DNA from: Marinobacterium nitratireducens
GTDB lineage: Bacteria; Pseudomonadota; Gammaproteobacteria; Pseudomonadales; Balneatricaceae
Length of the DNA stretch: 64,000 nt
Assembly (NCBI RefSeq): GCF_014645375.1
Contig: NZ_BMLT01000005.1
Location: forward strand, 124,001 to 188,000
Direction of reading: 5' to 3'
Positions 27,681 through 36,330 of this stretch are shown one piece after another. The first letter of the stretch is position 1. Every line of letters begins with the position of its first letter. The notes under the pieces are model-generated. The model was not told the DNA's origin. It saw nothing but the letters and a program-made list of their open reading frames with translations, and ran no database searches. The translations under genes and the position numbers were made by a program.

Positions 27681-28658
27681 TCAGTCGATCAGGCCGGCTT
27701 CGCGAGCCAGATTGCGCATGTAGCCAACGCGCTCCTTGACGTACTGGTCGAACTCCTGGCCCTGCATCTTGAACGGCATCAGCCCCTTGTCGGCGACCGT
27801 CTGCATGAAGGCCGGGCTCTGGTAGGCCTTGCTGAACTGACCGGACCAGTATGCGTAGGCATCGTCGGACACCTTCGGCCCCAGGTAGTAGCCGCGCAGA
27901 ATGGTCCACTCGGCGTCGAAGCCCTGCTCCTTGGCCGTCGGAATCCCGGCGAACTCGCCGTCCAGGCGCTCCGGCGACATCACCGCCAGCATTTTCACCT
28001 TGCCGGCTTCGAGCTGGCCCTTCATTTCGCCGACATCGCCCGGATACACCTGGATATGACCGCCCATCAGCGCGGCCAGGGCTTCACCGCCCCCTTCGTA
28101 GGCGACATAGCGCATCGACTTGGGATCGACCGACGAAGACTTCATCAGAATCGCGGCCTTCATCCAGTCCTGGCTGCCCACGCCGCCGCCGGCACCCAGT
28201 ACATACTTGGTCGGATCCTTCTGCAGATCGGCCACCAGCTCGCCGAGGGTGCTCCAGGGGGCATCGGCCTTGACGATCACGGCACCGTAGTCGACCCCGG
28301 CCGCACCGACCCAGCGGGCATCCGACTCGTCCAGATCCTTGCCGAACTTGCCCTGGGCGATGTTCAGCAGCGATCCGGAGCTGAAGGCGACCAATGCATC
28401 GCCGTCGTCCGGACGGCTGGCGTTGATATGGTTGTAGGCCACGGCACCAACGCCGCCCGGCATGAAGGTGACGGCCATCGGCGTCGCGAGCAGGCCGGCA
28501 TCGGCAAAACCGTTCGATATAACGCGGCAGGTCAGGTCGAAGCCACCACCGGGCTTGGCCGGTGCGATACATTCGGGCTTGGAGGGTTCGAACGCCATGG
28601 CATTTGCAGCCAGGGCCAGACCGCCGGTCAGCAACAGGGCACCGAATTTGATAGTCAT
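27681..28658 (-). CDS. tctC: Tct transporter periplasmic substrate-binding protein TctC (copy 2)
   Basis: 325 residues: a signal peptide (GALLLTGGLALAANAMA) then CIAPAKPGGGFDLTCRVISNGF, GGVGAVAYNHI and the ligand-domain segment GAGGGVGSQDWMKAAILMKSSSVDP. This is the citrate-type TctC branch rather than the Bug type of copy 1. It is the first gene of tctCBA-abrB and is divergent from tctDE (150 bp), which in known systems activates this operon in response to the substrate. Confidence 0.93.
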   Translation of the reverse strand: MTIKFGALLLTGGLALAANAMAFEPSKPECIAPAKPGGGFDLTCRVISNGFADAGLLATPMAVTFMPGGVGAVAYNHINASRPDDGDALVAFSSGSLLNIAQGKFGKDLDESDARWVGAAGVDYGAVIVKADAPWSTLGELVADLQKDPTKYVLGAGGGVGSQDWMKAAILMKSSSVDPKSMRYVAYEGGGEALAALMGGHIQVYPGDVGEMKGQLEAGKVKMLAVMSPERLDGEFAGIPTAKEQGFDAEWTILRGYYLGPKVSDDAYAYWSGQFSKAYQSPAFMQTVADKGLMPFKMQGQEFDQYVKERVGYMRNLAREAGLID

Positions 28659-28808
28659 CTTTTGTCTCCGCTTATACTTTTTCTAATTGGCTGCGTCTTG
28701 GCAGCTCTGCAAGACGGACTCTAAGCGTTCAAACTGACACCAGCCTGACAGCGCGCAACAAAAAGAGCGTTGCCGGACGGCAACAACAGGGAGACAATTG
28801 CAGCCCTT

Positions 28809-29477
28809 ATGCGCATGCTGCTGATAGAAGACAACCAGGCCCTCGCCGACGCGACCCGCGAGTACTTCCTCAACCTCGGCCACCCGCTGGACTGGGCAGG
28901 TTCGGTCGAACACGCCGAGCGCAGTCTCTCGTTCGACGACTTCGACCTGCTCATTCTCGATATCAACCTGCCGGGGCGCAGCGGTTATCAACTGCTGCAA
29001 AGCCTGAGAGCGGCCGGCAAACGGATTCCGGTGCTGATACTGACGGCCCGGGCCGAAATCGACGATCGCGTCAGCGCGCTGGACCTGGGCGCCGACGATT
29101 ACCTGGTCAAGCCGTTCGATTTCCGCGAGCTGGCGGCCCGCTGCCGCGCGCTGATACGGCGCGAGCGCGGCGATGCCAGCAACGAGCTGCAGTTCGGCAA
29201 CCTGACCTTCAATCTGGCGACCCAGAGTGCCAGCGTCGACGGCCGGCCGATCGAACTGCGGCCGCGGGAGGTGCAGCTGCTGGAGCTGTTCCTGAAGAAC
29301 CTCGATCGCGTCCTGACCAAGGACGATATCGCCAACCGGCTCTATACCTTCGACGAGGCCTACACGCCCAACGCGATCGAACAGGCGCTGACACGCCTGC
29401 GCCGGCAGCTCGCCGACTCGTCGCTGATCATCAAGACCATCCGTGGTCTTGGCTATCTGGCCCATGTCGACGACTAA
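28809..29477 (+). CDS. tctD: Response regulator TctD (OmpR family)
   Basis: 222 residues from ATG at 28809 (MRMLLIEDNQALADATREYF). The receiver domain has the phospho-acceptor Asp51 (DLLILDINLPGRSGYQLL) and Lys101 (DDYLVKPFDFREL). The C-terminal winged helix contains ELRPREVQLLELFLKN and IEQALTRLRRQL...IKTIRGLGYLA. It is divergent from tctC and overlaps the kinase gene by 14 nt. The predicted role is activation of the adjacent tctCBA-abrB operon. Confidence 0.93.
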   Translation: MRMLLIEDNQALADATREYFLNLGHPLDWAGSVEHAERSLSFDDFDLLILDINLPGRSGYQLLQSLRAAGKRIPVLILTARAEIDDRVSALDLGADDYLVKPFDFRELAARCRALIRRERGDASNELQFGNLTFNLATQSASVDGRPIELRPREVQLLELFLKNLDRVLTKDDIANRLYTFDEAYTPNAIEQALTRLRRQLADSSLIIKTIRGLGYLAHVDD

Positions 29478-30852
29478 ACGCGGCTACTCGCTGCGGCGAC
29501 GGCTGCTGTCCCGCACGGCCCTGCTTTTGGTGGCAGTGCTGCTGTTGCTGAGCCTCGGCGCCTGGCGCTATGCCCGCCAGGCAGCGGACTACTCCTACGA
29601 CCGGCTGCTGAACAGTGCCAGCCTCTCGATCATGGAGGGGCTGCTGGTCCGTAACGGCCGCGTCGATCTCGACCTGCCCTATGCGGCGCTGGAAATGATG
29701 CAGCTGGCGCCGGATGACAAGGTGTTTTACCAGGTGCGGAATCCGCAGGGAGAATGGATCACCGGTTACGACGACCTGCCGCAGCCGGAGACATTCGAGC
29801 CGTCGGACAAGCCCTTTTTCTACGATGCCCGTTACCGCGGCGAACCCCTGCGCTTCGTCATCCAGAGCAAGCGTCTCACCGAGCCCGCGGTCTCCGGCTG
29901 GGTCCAGGTCACCCTCGGGCAGACGCTCAATGCCCGTCGCGAGCTGATGGTCGATATTCTCTACAAGGCACTGCTGGCGCTGCTGGGCCTGATGCTGCTC
30001 GCGCTGGCGGCGCTCTGGTTCGGCATCAACCGGGCGCTGGACCCGCTCAGCCTGATATCACGCACCCTGAAGCAGCGCTCGGCCGGCGATACCGAGCCAC
30101 TGGCACAAACGCCGATCCAGGAAGTGTCGCCCCTGGTGGACGCCATCAACAGCTATCACCGCAGGCTGCTCGACAACCTCGAGGCCATGAAGACGTTCAT
30201 CGCCGATGCCAGTCACCAGATCCGCACGGCCCAGAGCGCAACCCAGGCGCAGCTGGACATCGCCAGCCAGACCAATGACCCGGCCACCCTGCCCCAGCGT
30301 CTGGATACCATCCGCCAGCAACACCTGCAACTGACACGCCTGACCAACCAGCTGCTGGCCCATGCCATGGTCGTCCACCGCAGCGACACCCAAAGCCTGG
30401 AACCGATCGATATCGACGCCCTGCTGAAACAGCTGCTGACGGAGTGCGTGCGGGATCACGCCCACCGGGATATCGACTTCGCCTACCACTGCGACCTGCC
30501 GCACTGCAGCCTTCCCGCCGACCGCGTGAGTCTGCGCGAAGCCGTGCGCAACCTGCTCGACAATGCCGTGCGCTACGGACCGGACGACAACCAGATCGAT
30601 CTGCAGCTGGTCGCCGCTGCAAACGGCGGGCTCGATATCATCGTCGACGACCGCGGCACCGGCATTGCGCCCCACCTGCGCCGCCAGGCGCTGCAGCGTT
30701 TCTCGCGCCTGGCGACAGAGGCATCGGGCTCGGGCCTGGGACTGTCCATCGTGCAAAGTGTCGCCGAAGCCCACGGCGGTGATCTGTTTCTCGAAAACAG
30801 CCCGCTTGGCGGCCTGCGGGCGCGGCTGCATCTGCCGGGAGGCTCAACATGA
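29464..30852 (+). CDS. tctE: Sensor histidine kinase TctE
   Basis: 462 residues from ATG at 29464. Two membrane helices (~17-33 and ~168-187) flank a periplasmic sensor domain, followed by HAMP, HisKA and HATPase domains. The phospho-acceptor is His251 in FIADASHQIRTAQSATQAQ. The usual proline after HQLRT is alanine here. The ATPase boxes are NLLDNAVRYGP, DRGTGI and GSGLGLSIVQSVAEAHGG. It pairs with TctD, and the last gene of the operon overlaps its stop codon (ATGA). Confidence 0.93.
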   Translation: MSTTKRGYSLRRRLLSRTALLLVAVLLLLSLGAWRYARQAADYSYDRLLNSASLSIMEGLLVRNGRVDLDLPYAALEMMQLAPDDKVFYQVRNPQGEWITGYDDLPQPETFEPSDKPFFYDARYRGEPLRFVIQSKRLTEPAVSGWVQVTLGQTLNARRELMVDILYKALLALLGLMLLALAALWFGINRALDPLSLISRTLKQRSAGDTEPLAQTPIQEVSPLVDAINSYHRRLLDNLEAMKTFIADASHQIRTAQSATQAQLDIASQTNDPATLPQRLDTIRQQHLQLTRLTNQLLAHAMVVHRSDTQSLEPIDIDALLKQLLTECVRDHAHRDIDFAYHCDLPHCSLPADRVSLREAVRNLLDNAVRYGPDDNQIDLQLVAAANGGLDIIVDDRGTGIAPHLRRQALQRFSRLATEASGSGLGLSIVQSVAEAHGGDLFLENSPLGGLRARLHLPGGST

Positions 30853-31901
30853 AAAAGCGCCTGTGCAGCCTGCTGCTCATGCTGATAATCCTGGTGGCTC
30901 CGGCACTGGCGGAGACCGACGAGGGGGACCCGGTACTGATTTACAGCGCCACCGATGCCCCGGCGATACAGCCGGTGCTCGAGGCCTTTCGGGCTGCCAA
31001 TCCCGACCTCGCGGCGGAGTATCGCGAGTTCAACACCATGGAGCTGCATGAGCGGATAAAGTCGCTCGAGGACGAAGGCTATCCCGACCTGGTGATCAGT
31101 TCGGCAATGGATCTTCAGGTGCGGCTGGTGAACGACGGCTTCGCCCGCCCCTTCGACGATCCGGTACTCGATGAACTGCCGGCCTGGGCGAACTGGCGCA
31201 ACGAGGCCTTCGGTTTCAGCTACGAGCCGGTGGTCTTCGTCTACAACAAGGCCGCATTCGCCGGCCGCCCGCTGCCGACCACCCACGAAGACCTGGCCAC
31301 GGCTCTGCGCAGCGATGGCGCTTTCTTCCAGCACCGGGTCGGCTCCTACGATGTCCGCACATCCGGTGTCGGCTACCTGGTGGCCACCCAGGACGAGGTC
31401 ACCTCGAGCCTCAGCGGCCGCCTGAAGGAAAGCCTGGGCCGTGCCTTCACCCAGGTTTACTGCTGCACCTCGCAGCTGCTCGACGCCATCGCCGAAGGCG
31501 ATCTGGTGCTCGGCTACAACCTGCTCGGTTCCTACGCCCTGGCCCGCGCCCAGCGCGACCCGCGCATCGGCGTGATCGTGCCGGAGGACTATGCGCTGGT
31601 CGTCAGCCGGGTCGCCTTCATCACGAAAAAAGCCCCGAATCCAGGGGGCGCCGAACGCTTTCTGCGCTTCCTGCTGTCGTTCCAGGGGCAGCAGGTCATC
31701 GCCGACAATGGCGAGCTGATCGCCCTGCATCCCCGCGCCACCGGCCCCTTTTCGATCGATGCGTTGACTGGCGAACAGCTGCCCAACTTTCACCCGATCG
31801 TCCTGGGCCCGGCCCTGATGGTCTACCTGGACCAGTCGAAGCGACGCCGCTTCATCAGCGAATGGCAGAACGCACTGCTCTATGATCCGGTCGCGCCTTA
31901 G
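30849..31901 (+). CDS. Periplasmic solute-binding protein (Fe3+/AfuA-type fold) linked to TctDE
   Basis: 350 residues with a signal peptide (LCSLLLMLIILVAPALA) followed by VLIYSATDAPAIQPVLEAFRAANPDLAAEYREFNTMELHERI and YPDLVISSAMDLQVRLVNDGFARPF, typical of type-2 periplasmic binding proteins of ABC systems. No ABC permease or ATPase lies nearby, and the gene overlaps tctE by 4 nt. It may therefore present a ligand to the TctE sensor rather than to a transporter (inference). Confidence 0.87.
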   Translation: MKKRLCSLLLMLIILVAPALAETDEGDPVLIYSATDAPAIQPVLEAFRAANPDLAAEYREFNTMELHERIKSLEDEGYPDLVISSAMDLQVRLVNDGFARPFDDPVLDELPAWANWRNEAFGFSYEPVVFVYNKAAFAGRPLPTTHEDLATALRSDGAFFQHRVGSYDVRTSGVGYLVATQDEVTSSLSGRLKESLGRAFTQVYCCTSQLLDAIAEGDLVLGYNLLGSYALARAQRDPRIGVIVPEDYALVVSRVAFITKKAPNPGGAERFLRFLLSFQGQQVIADNGELIALHPRATGPFSIDALTGEQLPNFHPIVLGPALMVYLDQSKRRRFISEWQNALLYDPVAP

Positions 31902-31934
31902 GGGCTCTCTCCCGGTCCTCAGTATCAGCGAGTA

Positions 31935-32209
31935 GTAGGATGGGTGGAGCCGCGCTGGCACCAGGCTTCCAGTTAGCTCCATGGTTGTCGCGGCGCAACC
32001 CATCAAGAGAATCAACAGTCGCAGCAAAGAACTGAAGTTTCAGGTTGGTCCCCGCGACGTCGTGGACAAGCCCGCGACTACGCTTCATACGAGGCGTCGT
32101 TTAACCCACCCGACTTTGAGCCTGTTTTTAACGCAGTAGTAGGATGGGTGGAGCCGCGTTGGCACCAGGCTTCCGGTTAGCGCCATGTATGTCGCGGCGC
32201 AACCCATCA
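31935..32209. repeat. Two GTAG-type REP copies in a ~115-bp direct repeat
   Basis: Copy 1 (31935-32005) and copy 2 (32139-32209) each start GTAGGATGGGTGGAGCCGCG and close with CGCAACCCATCA; similarity extends past the palindrome (GCAGCAARGAACTGAAG). This is the family found at 37.6, 59 and 63 kb. The palindromes start with the GTAG tetranucleotide typical of REP elements mobilised by RAYT transposases. The whole interval 31905-32294 is non-coding. Confidence 0.85.
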
Positions 32210-32294
32210 ACAGAATTAATAGACGCAGCAAGGAACTGAAGTGACAGGTTTCAACGCGGCTTTCGGCTATGCAGAGAGATTTTCAAAAGCCTAC

Positions 32295-35200
32295 TCACCG
32301 TAATTCCCACTCGATGCTCATCGGCGCGCTGCCGCTGTGGCGGACATAGCGGACCGGTCCGTAATAACGGAACGGCGCCGCCTTACCATTGAGCAGTTTG
32401 TGATCGCGCACGAACAGATGCACCTGAAGGCCGAGTTGCTCATGATGGATCAGCTCCCGTCCCCGCTTGCTTTCCGGCGTGGTCGAGTTCTGCGACTGCC
32501 AGTGGAAATGGTGTGGATCGATGAAGTAGTCGTGGTAACGGTGATCCTGGCTCTTGCCCTGCTTGTTCAGCGTTACCAGCAATACATGCACGCCCTGCTC
32601 CGCCAGCACCACGTGGCCGGACTGCCAGTTTCCCGGATTGAACTCGACGCCGAACAGCGGAGGTATCTCTTCGCGCATGAACGACCGGCCAACGAACAGC
32701 TCCCGCGGATCCACAATTCCCTTGAAGCGCGCGAAGGTGGCCATCTCCTCGGACGCCTGCAGGTCGGCATACTCGGGGTTGTTGGCGCGCAGGATGTATT
32801 GGCCGCGGTCGTCCTTGAGCACCTTGCGCAGCAGATACTGATTGTCGCCGCCGGCATCCTGACGCTCGATCGCCACGATATCGCCGGTGATGCTGCCAGC
32901 ACTCGACGAGGTAATCTGCTCCAACAGCAGATAGTCACCGTCCTGGATGGGATTTCGGCCGCCATTCATGGAGTTGCCGGACGCCCGGGCGATAAAGTGA
33001 CGGTCCTGACTGAGCGCACCGAAGCCCGTAGGCATGCTTACCAGCTCTTCGGCATCTGCGCTGCCGGTTTTGAAATGCCCGCAGGCGATGCGAATATTGG
33101 GAAAGAATGGCAGCTGGGCTTCCTCGGCGGACGCCTCATGGTTGTCCGCTATAGCCGTAACGTCGACGAGGGACAATTGCGGCAGTCGGTCAGCCGCGTA
33201 CTGCGCGAAGCGCCAGTCCAGAATTTCCTGCGTCATCCGAGTGAACGTCTCCGCGATGTCAACCGCAATGCTCTGCTGGAACGAGAAGTTCATGCCATCG
33301 AGCCCGAACCAGCTAATCCCGGACGCCTCCGGCGTGCACCAATATTTGATCGGCATATCTCGCCACTGTGAACGCCACTTAGCCTCTGTGACATTCGCAA
33401 GCGGCCGCATGCTGTCTGGCAGGTCGGCTTGCCAGTCCTCTTTTTCGGAAAACCAGTCATACGACCATTCGCCAAGTTGCTGGACCGCTACCTGACTCTG
33501 TATCGCGTTCCGTTCGAGCAGGGTCTTCAACAACACCAATTTGTAGCTTTTATTGACCTTCGTGGTCGTCAGGTCCCGAAACCACTGGCCGTAGAGTTCG
33601 ATCGCACCCGCCTCGTCCGGCGTCGTTTCGCCAAGCTCGTCGAGGAATTCCCACCAACTGCCGTACTGCTGGCGCAGCTTGAGCAAGCTGCTGCCGCTGC
33701 GCCACATTTCGGTCAGCGTTGGCCTGCGCTGCAAGTTGTCCCGCAGCTTGAAGTAATCCTCGGTCAGGTTGTTGGCTGCCATCGACTTGAGGAAATCGAC
33801 GAACTGCAGGTCGTAATTGACGAAACAGCCATCGGGCAGCAACGATGCGCTCTCCTCCACCGCTTTGATCAACTCACGACGATTCGGCGTATGGCCCAAC
33901 AACGGACCCAGCAGCAACTCCGGTCGGTTAAGGAAACTGTGGTGGTTTCCGACGAAATCCAGCACCACCAGGTGCGACTTGCCGGCATCGGTGCGAAGCC
34001 CGCGACCCAACTGCTGCAGGAACAGAATCTTGGACTCGGTCGGGCGCAGCATCATCACCGTATCGATGCTGGGAACGTCCACGCCTTCGTTGAACAGATC
34101 GACCGAGAACAGCACCTCGATGGCACCACTCGCCAGTTTCTCGAGTGCCTCACTGCGAGTCGCCTCCGATTCGGCATGCACACTCAGCGCGGCGATCCCC
34201 GCCTTGCGGAACTGCTCCGCCATAAAATCAGCGTGGTTACGGGAGGCGCAAAACGCCAGCGTTCGGGAGCCGGCACGCTTGCGCCACTCCTGCTGCGCAT
34301 GCCTGGCGCGACCGAGCGTCGCCAGCTTGTTAGACAGTTTCTCAGGGTCGAAGCGGCCATTGCGCCAGGGAATGTGCTCGTAGTCCACTTCGGCATCGTA
34401 GATGCCGAAATAATGGAACGGACACAAATGCCCTGACGAAATACCGTCGAACAGATCGAGCCGGAACACCAGGTTGTGATCGCATAGCTGGACGATCTCG
34501 GAGCGGTCGCTGCGCTCGGGCGTCGCCGTCAGCCCCAGCAGGAAACGCGGTCGAAAATACTCCAGCAAGCGCTGGTAACCAGCCGCCGCAGCGTGGTGAA
34601 ACTCGTCGACGACGGTGTAATCGAAGTAGTCCGGTTGGAAACGATTCAAGTGCCGATCGCGACCTAGTGTCTGCACCGACGCGAACAGCACGTCAAACTC
34701 GGTGTCCTTCTGCTTGCCGGTGTAGCGACCGATCCGAAGCTTTGGCAGCACCGCTAGAAAACTTTGCTCAGCCTGCAGCAGAATCTCTTCGCGGTGCGCG
34801 ACAAAGAGACCACGGCGAGCGCCGAACGCCTTGAAATCGAACGCGGCCAGGTAGGTTTTGCCCATACCGGTCGCCAGCACCACCAGGCCTCGACGAGCGT
34901 CCCGTTGCCGCAGTTGCTCCAATGCCTCGAGCGCACTCTGCTGGTGCTCGCGCGGTGCTGGGATCGGCGGCTCGGGCTCATCCGAACCCGGCGCAACCCT
35001 CGGGAAAGGTGTTACCTTGCGGGTCGCCCGGTAACGGACTTCGTACTTTTCGATCCAGTCGTAACTAAGCGAACTCACCTGCGGCAACTGCAACAACTGG
35101 CGAAACCGATCCCGGATCTCATCGATGCGCATGGCGGCATGCCGATCCGCATCGTTGGGAAAATCGATATGGTAATTCCACTCGAGGCCGTCGGTCAGGG

Positions 35201-35591
35201 CAATGCGGCTGATATTGCTCGAACCGATAAAGGCATCGGCGCTGACCAAATCCCCCTCTTGCGAACGCACGAATATGTAGGCCTTGAGGTGGAAGCTATC
35301 GCCCTTGCCCGCTTCGAAGACCCGGATATCCGCGCCGCGCTCCGCCAGCAGCATCAACTGACGCAGTGCACGGGGGTCCGTCACGTCCAGGTAATCACTG
35401 GTGAGGATGGTCAGACGAATATCGCGGTCGGATAGTAACGCGACCTCGAGGTCATCGAAGATCAGGTCCAGTCCGCTGACCTTGATAAAGGAAACCGCGA
35501 TCTCGATCTCAGTCGCATGAGCGATGGCATGACGCAACGCCGCCAGCAGGGGGCGGTCAGTACCGCCGGTAAGAAGCCGGGCGTTGCTCAT
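32295..35591 (-). CDS. PLD - SF2 helicase - UmuD/LexA-like peptidase - DUF3427 fusion protein
   Basis: 1098 residues. Order of parts: a phospholipase-D-like nuclease fold (~1-190; H101-L-K103 and FIGSSN at ~121-126); an SF2 helicase (~210-570; Walker A TGMGKT at 241-246, VVDEFHH ~328-332, LTATPER ~354-360, motif VI QQLGRGLR); a linker; then a UmuD/LexA-like S24 peptidase (~825-950) with the scissile-type bond Cys837-Gly838, catalytic Ser874 (ARASGNSM) and Lys923 (YLLRKVLK); and a C-terminal DUF3427-like region ending IEWELR. Such PLD-helicases occur in accessory islands. The start lies 2 nt after the methyltransferase stop, so the two are one operon. Role unproven; a nucleic-acid defence or repair function with self-cleavage control is inferred. 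Confidence 0.88.
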   Translation of the reverse strand: MSNARLLTGGTDRPLLAALRHAIAHATEIEIAVSFIKVSGLDLIFDDLEVALLSDRDIRLTILTSDYLDVTDPRALRQLMLLAERGADIRVFEAGKGDSFHLKAYIFVRSQEGDLVSADAFIGSSNISRIALTDGLEWNYHIDFPNDADRHAAMRIDEIRDRFRQLLQLPQVSSLSYDWIEKYEVRYRATRKVTPFPRVAPGSDEPEPPIPAPREHQQSALEALEQLRQRDARRGLVVLATGMGKTYLAAFDFKAFGARRGLFVAHREEILLQAEQSFLAVLPKLRIGRYTGKQKDTEFDVLFASVQTLGRDRHLNRFQPDYFDYTVVDEFHHAAAAGYQRLLEYFRPRFLLGLTATPERSDRSEIVQLCDHNLVFRLDLFDGISSGHLCPFHYFGIYDAEVDYEHIPWRNGRFDPEKLSNKLATLGRARHAQQEWRKRAGSRTLAFCASRNHADFMAEQFRKAGIAALSVHAESEATRSEALEKLASGAIEVLFSVDLFNEGVDVPSIDTVMMLRPTESKILFLQQLGRGLRTDAGKSHLVVLDFVGNHHSFLNRPELLLGPLLGHTPNRRELIKAVEESASLLPDGCFVNYDLQFVDFLKSMAANNLTEDYFKLRDNLQRRPTLTEMWRSGSSLLKLRQQYGSWWEFLDELGETTPDEAGAIELYGQWFRDLTTTKVNKSYKLVLLKTLLERNAIQSQVAVQQLGEWSYDWFSEKEDWQADLPDSMRPLANVTEAKWRSQWRDMPIKYWCTPEASGISWFGLDGMNFSFQQSIAVDIAETFTRMTQEILDWRFAQYAADRLPQLSLVDVTAIADNHEASAEEAQLPFFPNIRIACGHFKTGSADAEELVSMPTGFGALSQDRHFIARASGNSMNGGRNPIQDGDYLLLEQITSSSAGSITGDIVAIERQDAGGDNQYLLRKVLKDDRGQYILRANNPEYADLQASEEMATFARFKGIVDPRELFVGRSFMREEIPPLFGVEFNPGNWQSGHVVLAEQGVHVLLVTLNKQGKSQDHRYHDYFIDPHHFHWQSQNSTTPESKRGRELIHHEQLGLQVHLFVRDHKLLNGKAAPFRYYGPVRYVRHSGSAPMSIEWELR

Positions 35592-35593
35592 GC

Positions 35594-36208
35594 TTACGTC
35601 TCCCCACCGCGATGCCGAATCAGCACCGTCTGCCAGCGGACCTCTCGGCGCCCCAGAAAATCCTCCGAGCCGGACTCCTCCGTCGTAAGGCTCAGGCCCA
35701 ATGGCGCAGCCAGCGTTTTTAGCTCACTGACACTGACCTCGTACATCGGGCGCGCCGGATCGGAAGGCCCGAAGCGCAGCGTTATCACCATCAGGCCACC
35801 GGGAGCAAGTAGGCCAGCCAGCACCTCGAGCGCACGTCGACGCTGTTCCGGAAGCAGGTGCATCCAGACGGCCGACAGCAAAATCAGCTCGAAGGTCTGC
35901 TCCGCTGCCGTAACCCGCCCAAGCTCAGGCAATCTATCCTCGACCCACTCGACGGAAGCCGGCGTACTCCTCTGCGCAGTCGTACGCAGCGCTTGTGCAG
36001 GCTCGACCGCCGTAACCTTCCACCCCATCGCATCGAGCCAGCGCGCATCCCGGCCGCTGCCAGCCCCCACGTCCAACGCGCGACCAGCCGGCATACTCTG
36101 AAGCACAGTTAGCCACTCACCATGAACCTGCTCGGCCGGCACAGAGTCGTACTGATCCGCAAATCCCTGTGCCTGTCGGTGGTAGGTATCGATCGTTTTA
36201 TTGGTCAA
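35594..36208 (-). CDS. Class I SAM-dependent methyltransferase
   Basis: 204 residues. Rossmann methyltransferase with the SAM-binding motif RALDVGAGSGRDARWLDAMGWKVTAVEPA (~43-71) and LLSAVWMHLLP (post-motif region). It has no DNA-methyltransferase target motif (NPPY type), so the substrate is probably a small molecule, RNA or protein. It lies immediately upstream of, and is translationally linked to, the PLD-helicase fusion (2-nt gap), which implies a joint role. Confidence 0.88.
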   Translation of the reverse strand: MTNKTIDTYHRQAQGFADQYDSVPAEQVHGEWLTVLQSMPAGRALDVGAGSGRDARWLDAMGWKVTAVEPAQALRTTAQRSTPASVEWVEDRLPELGRVTAAEQTFELILLSAVWMHLLPEQRRRALEVLAGLLAPGGLMVITLRFGPSDPARPMYEVSVSELKTLAAPLGLSLTTEESGSEDFLGRREVRWQTVLIRHRGGET

Positions 36209-36330
36209 CCCGGACTCCTTTCCTGCAGTGACATTGCGCGACTTTTAGCGTGAAGAAGAACTAATAATAAGAAGCCGATAAGCTGAATACCATACAGGAA
36301 TGACGGCGACACGACCCGAGTTCAGGATCG

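Noticed and set aside
28690-28712. TTGGCAG...GCAAG resembling a sigma-54 promoter before tctC copy 2
   Set aside because: The distance between the GG and GC elements is too short for sigma-54.
36283-36297. LexA-box-like CTG-AATACCATA-CAG upstream of the methyltransferase gene
   Set aside because: The spacing is 9 instead of the 10 bases of the gammaproteobacterial LexA box and the core is not the TATATATA type. Attractive given the UmuD-like module downstream, but not supportable as a site.
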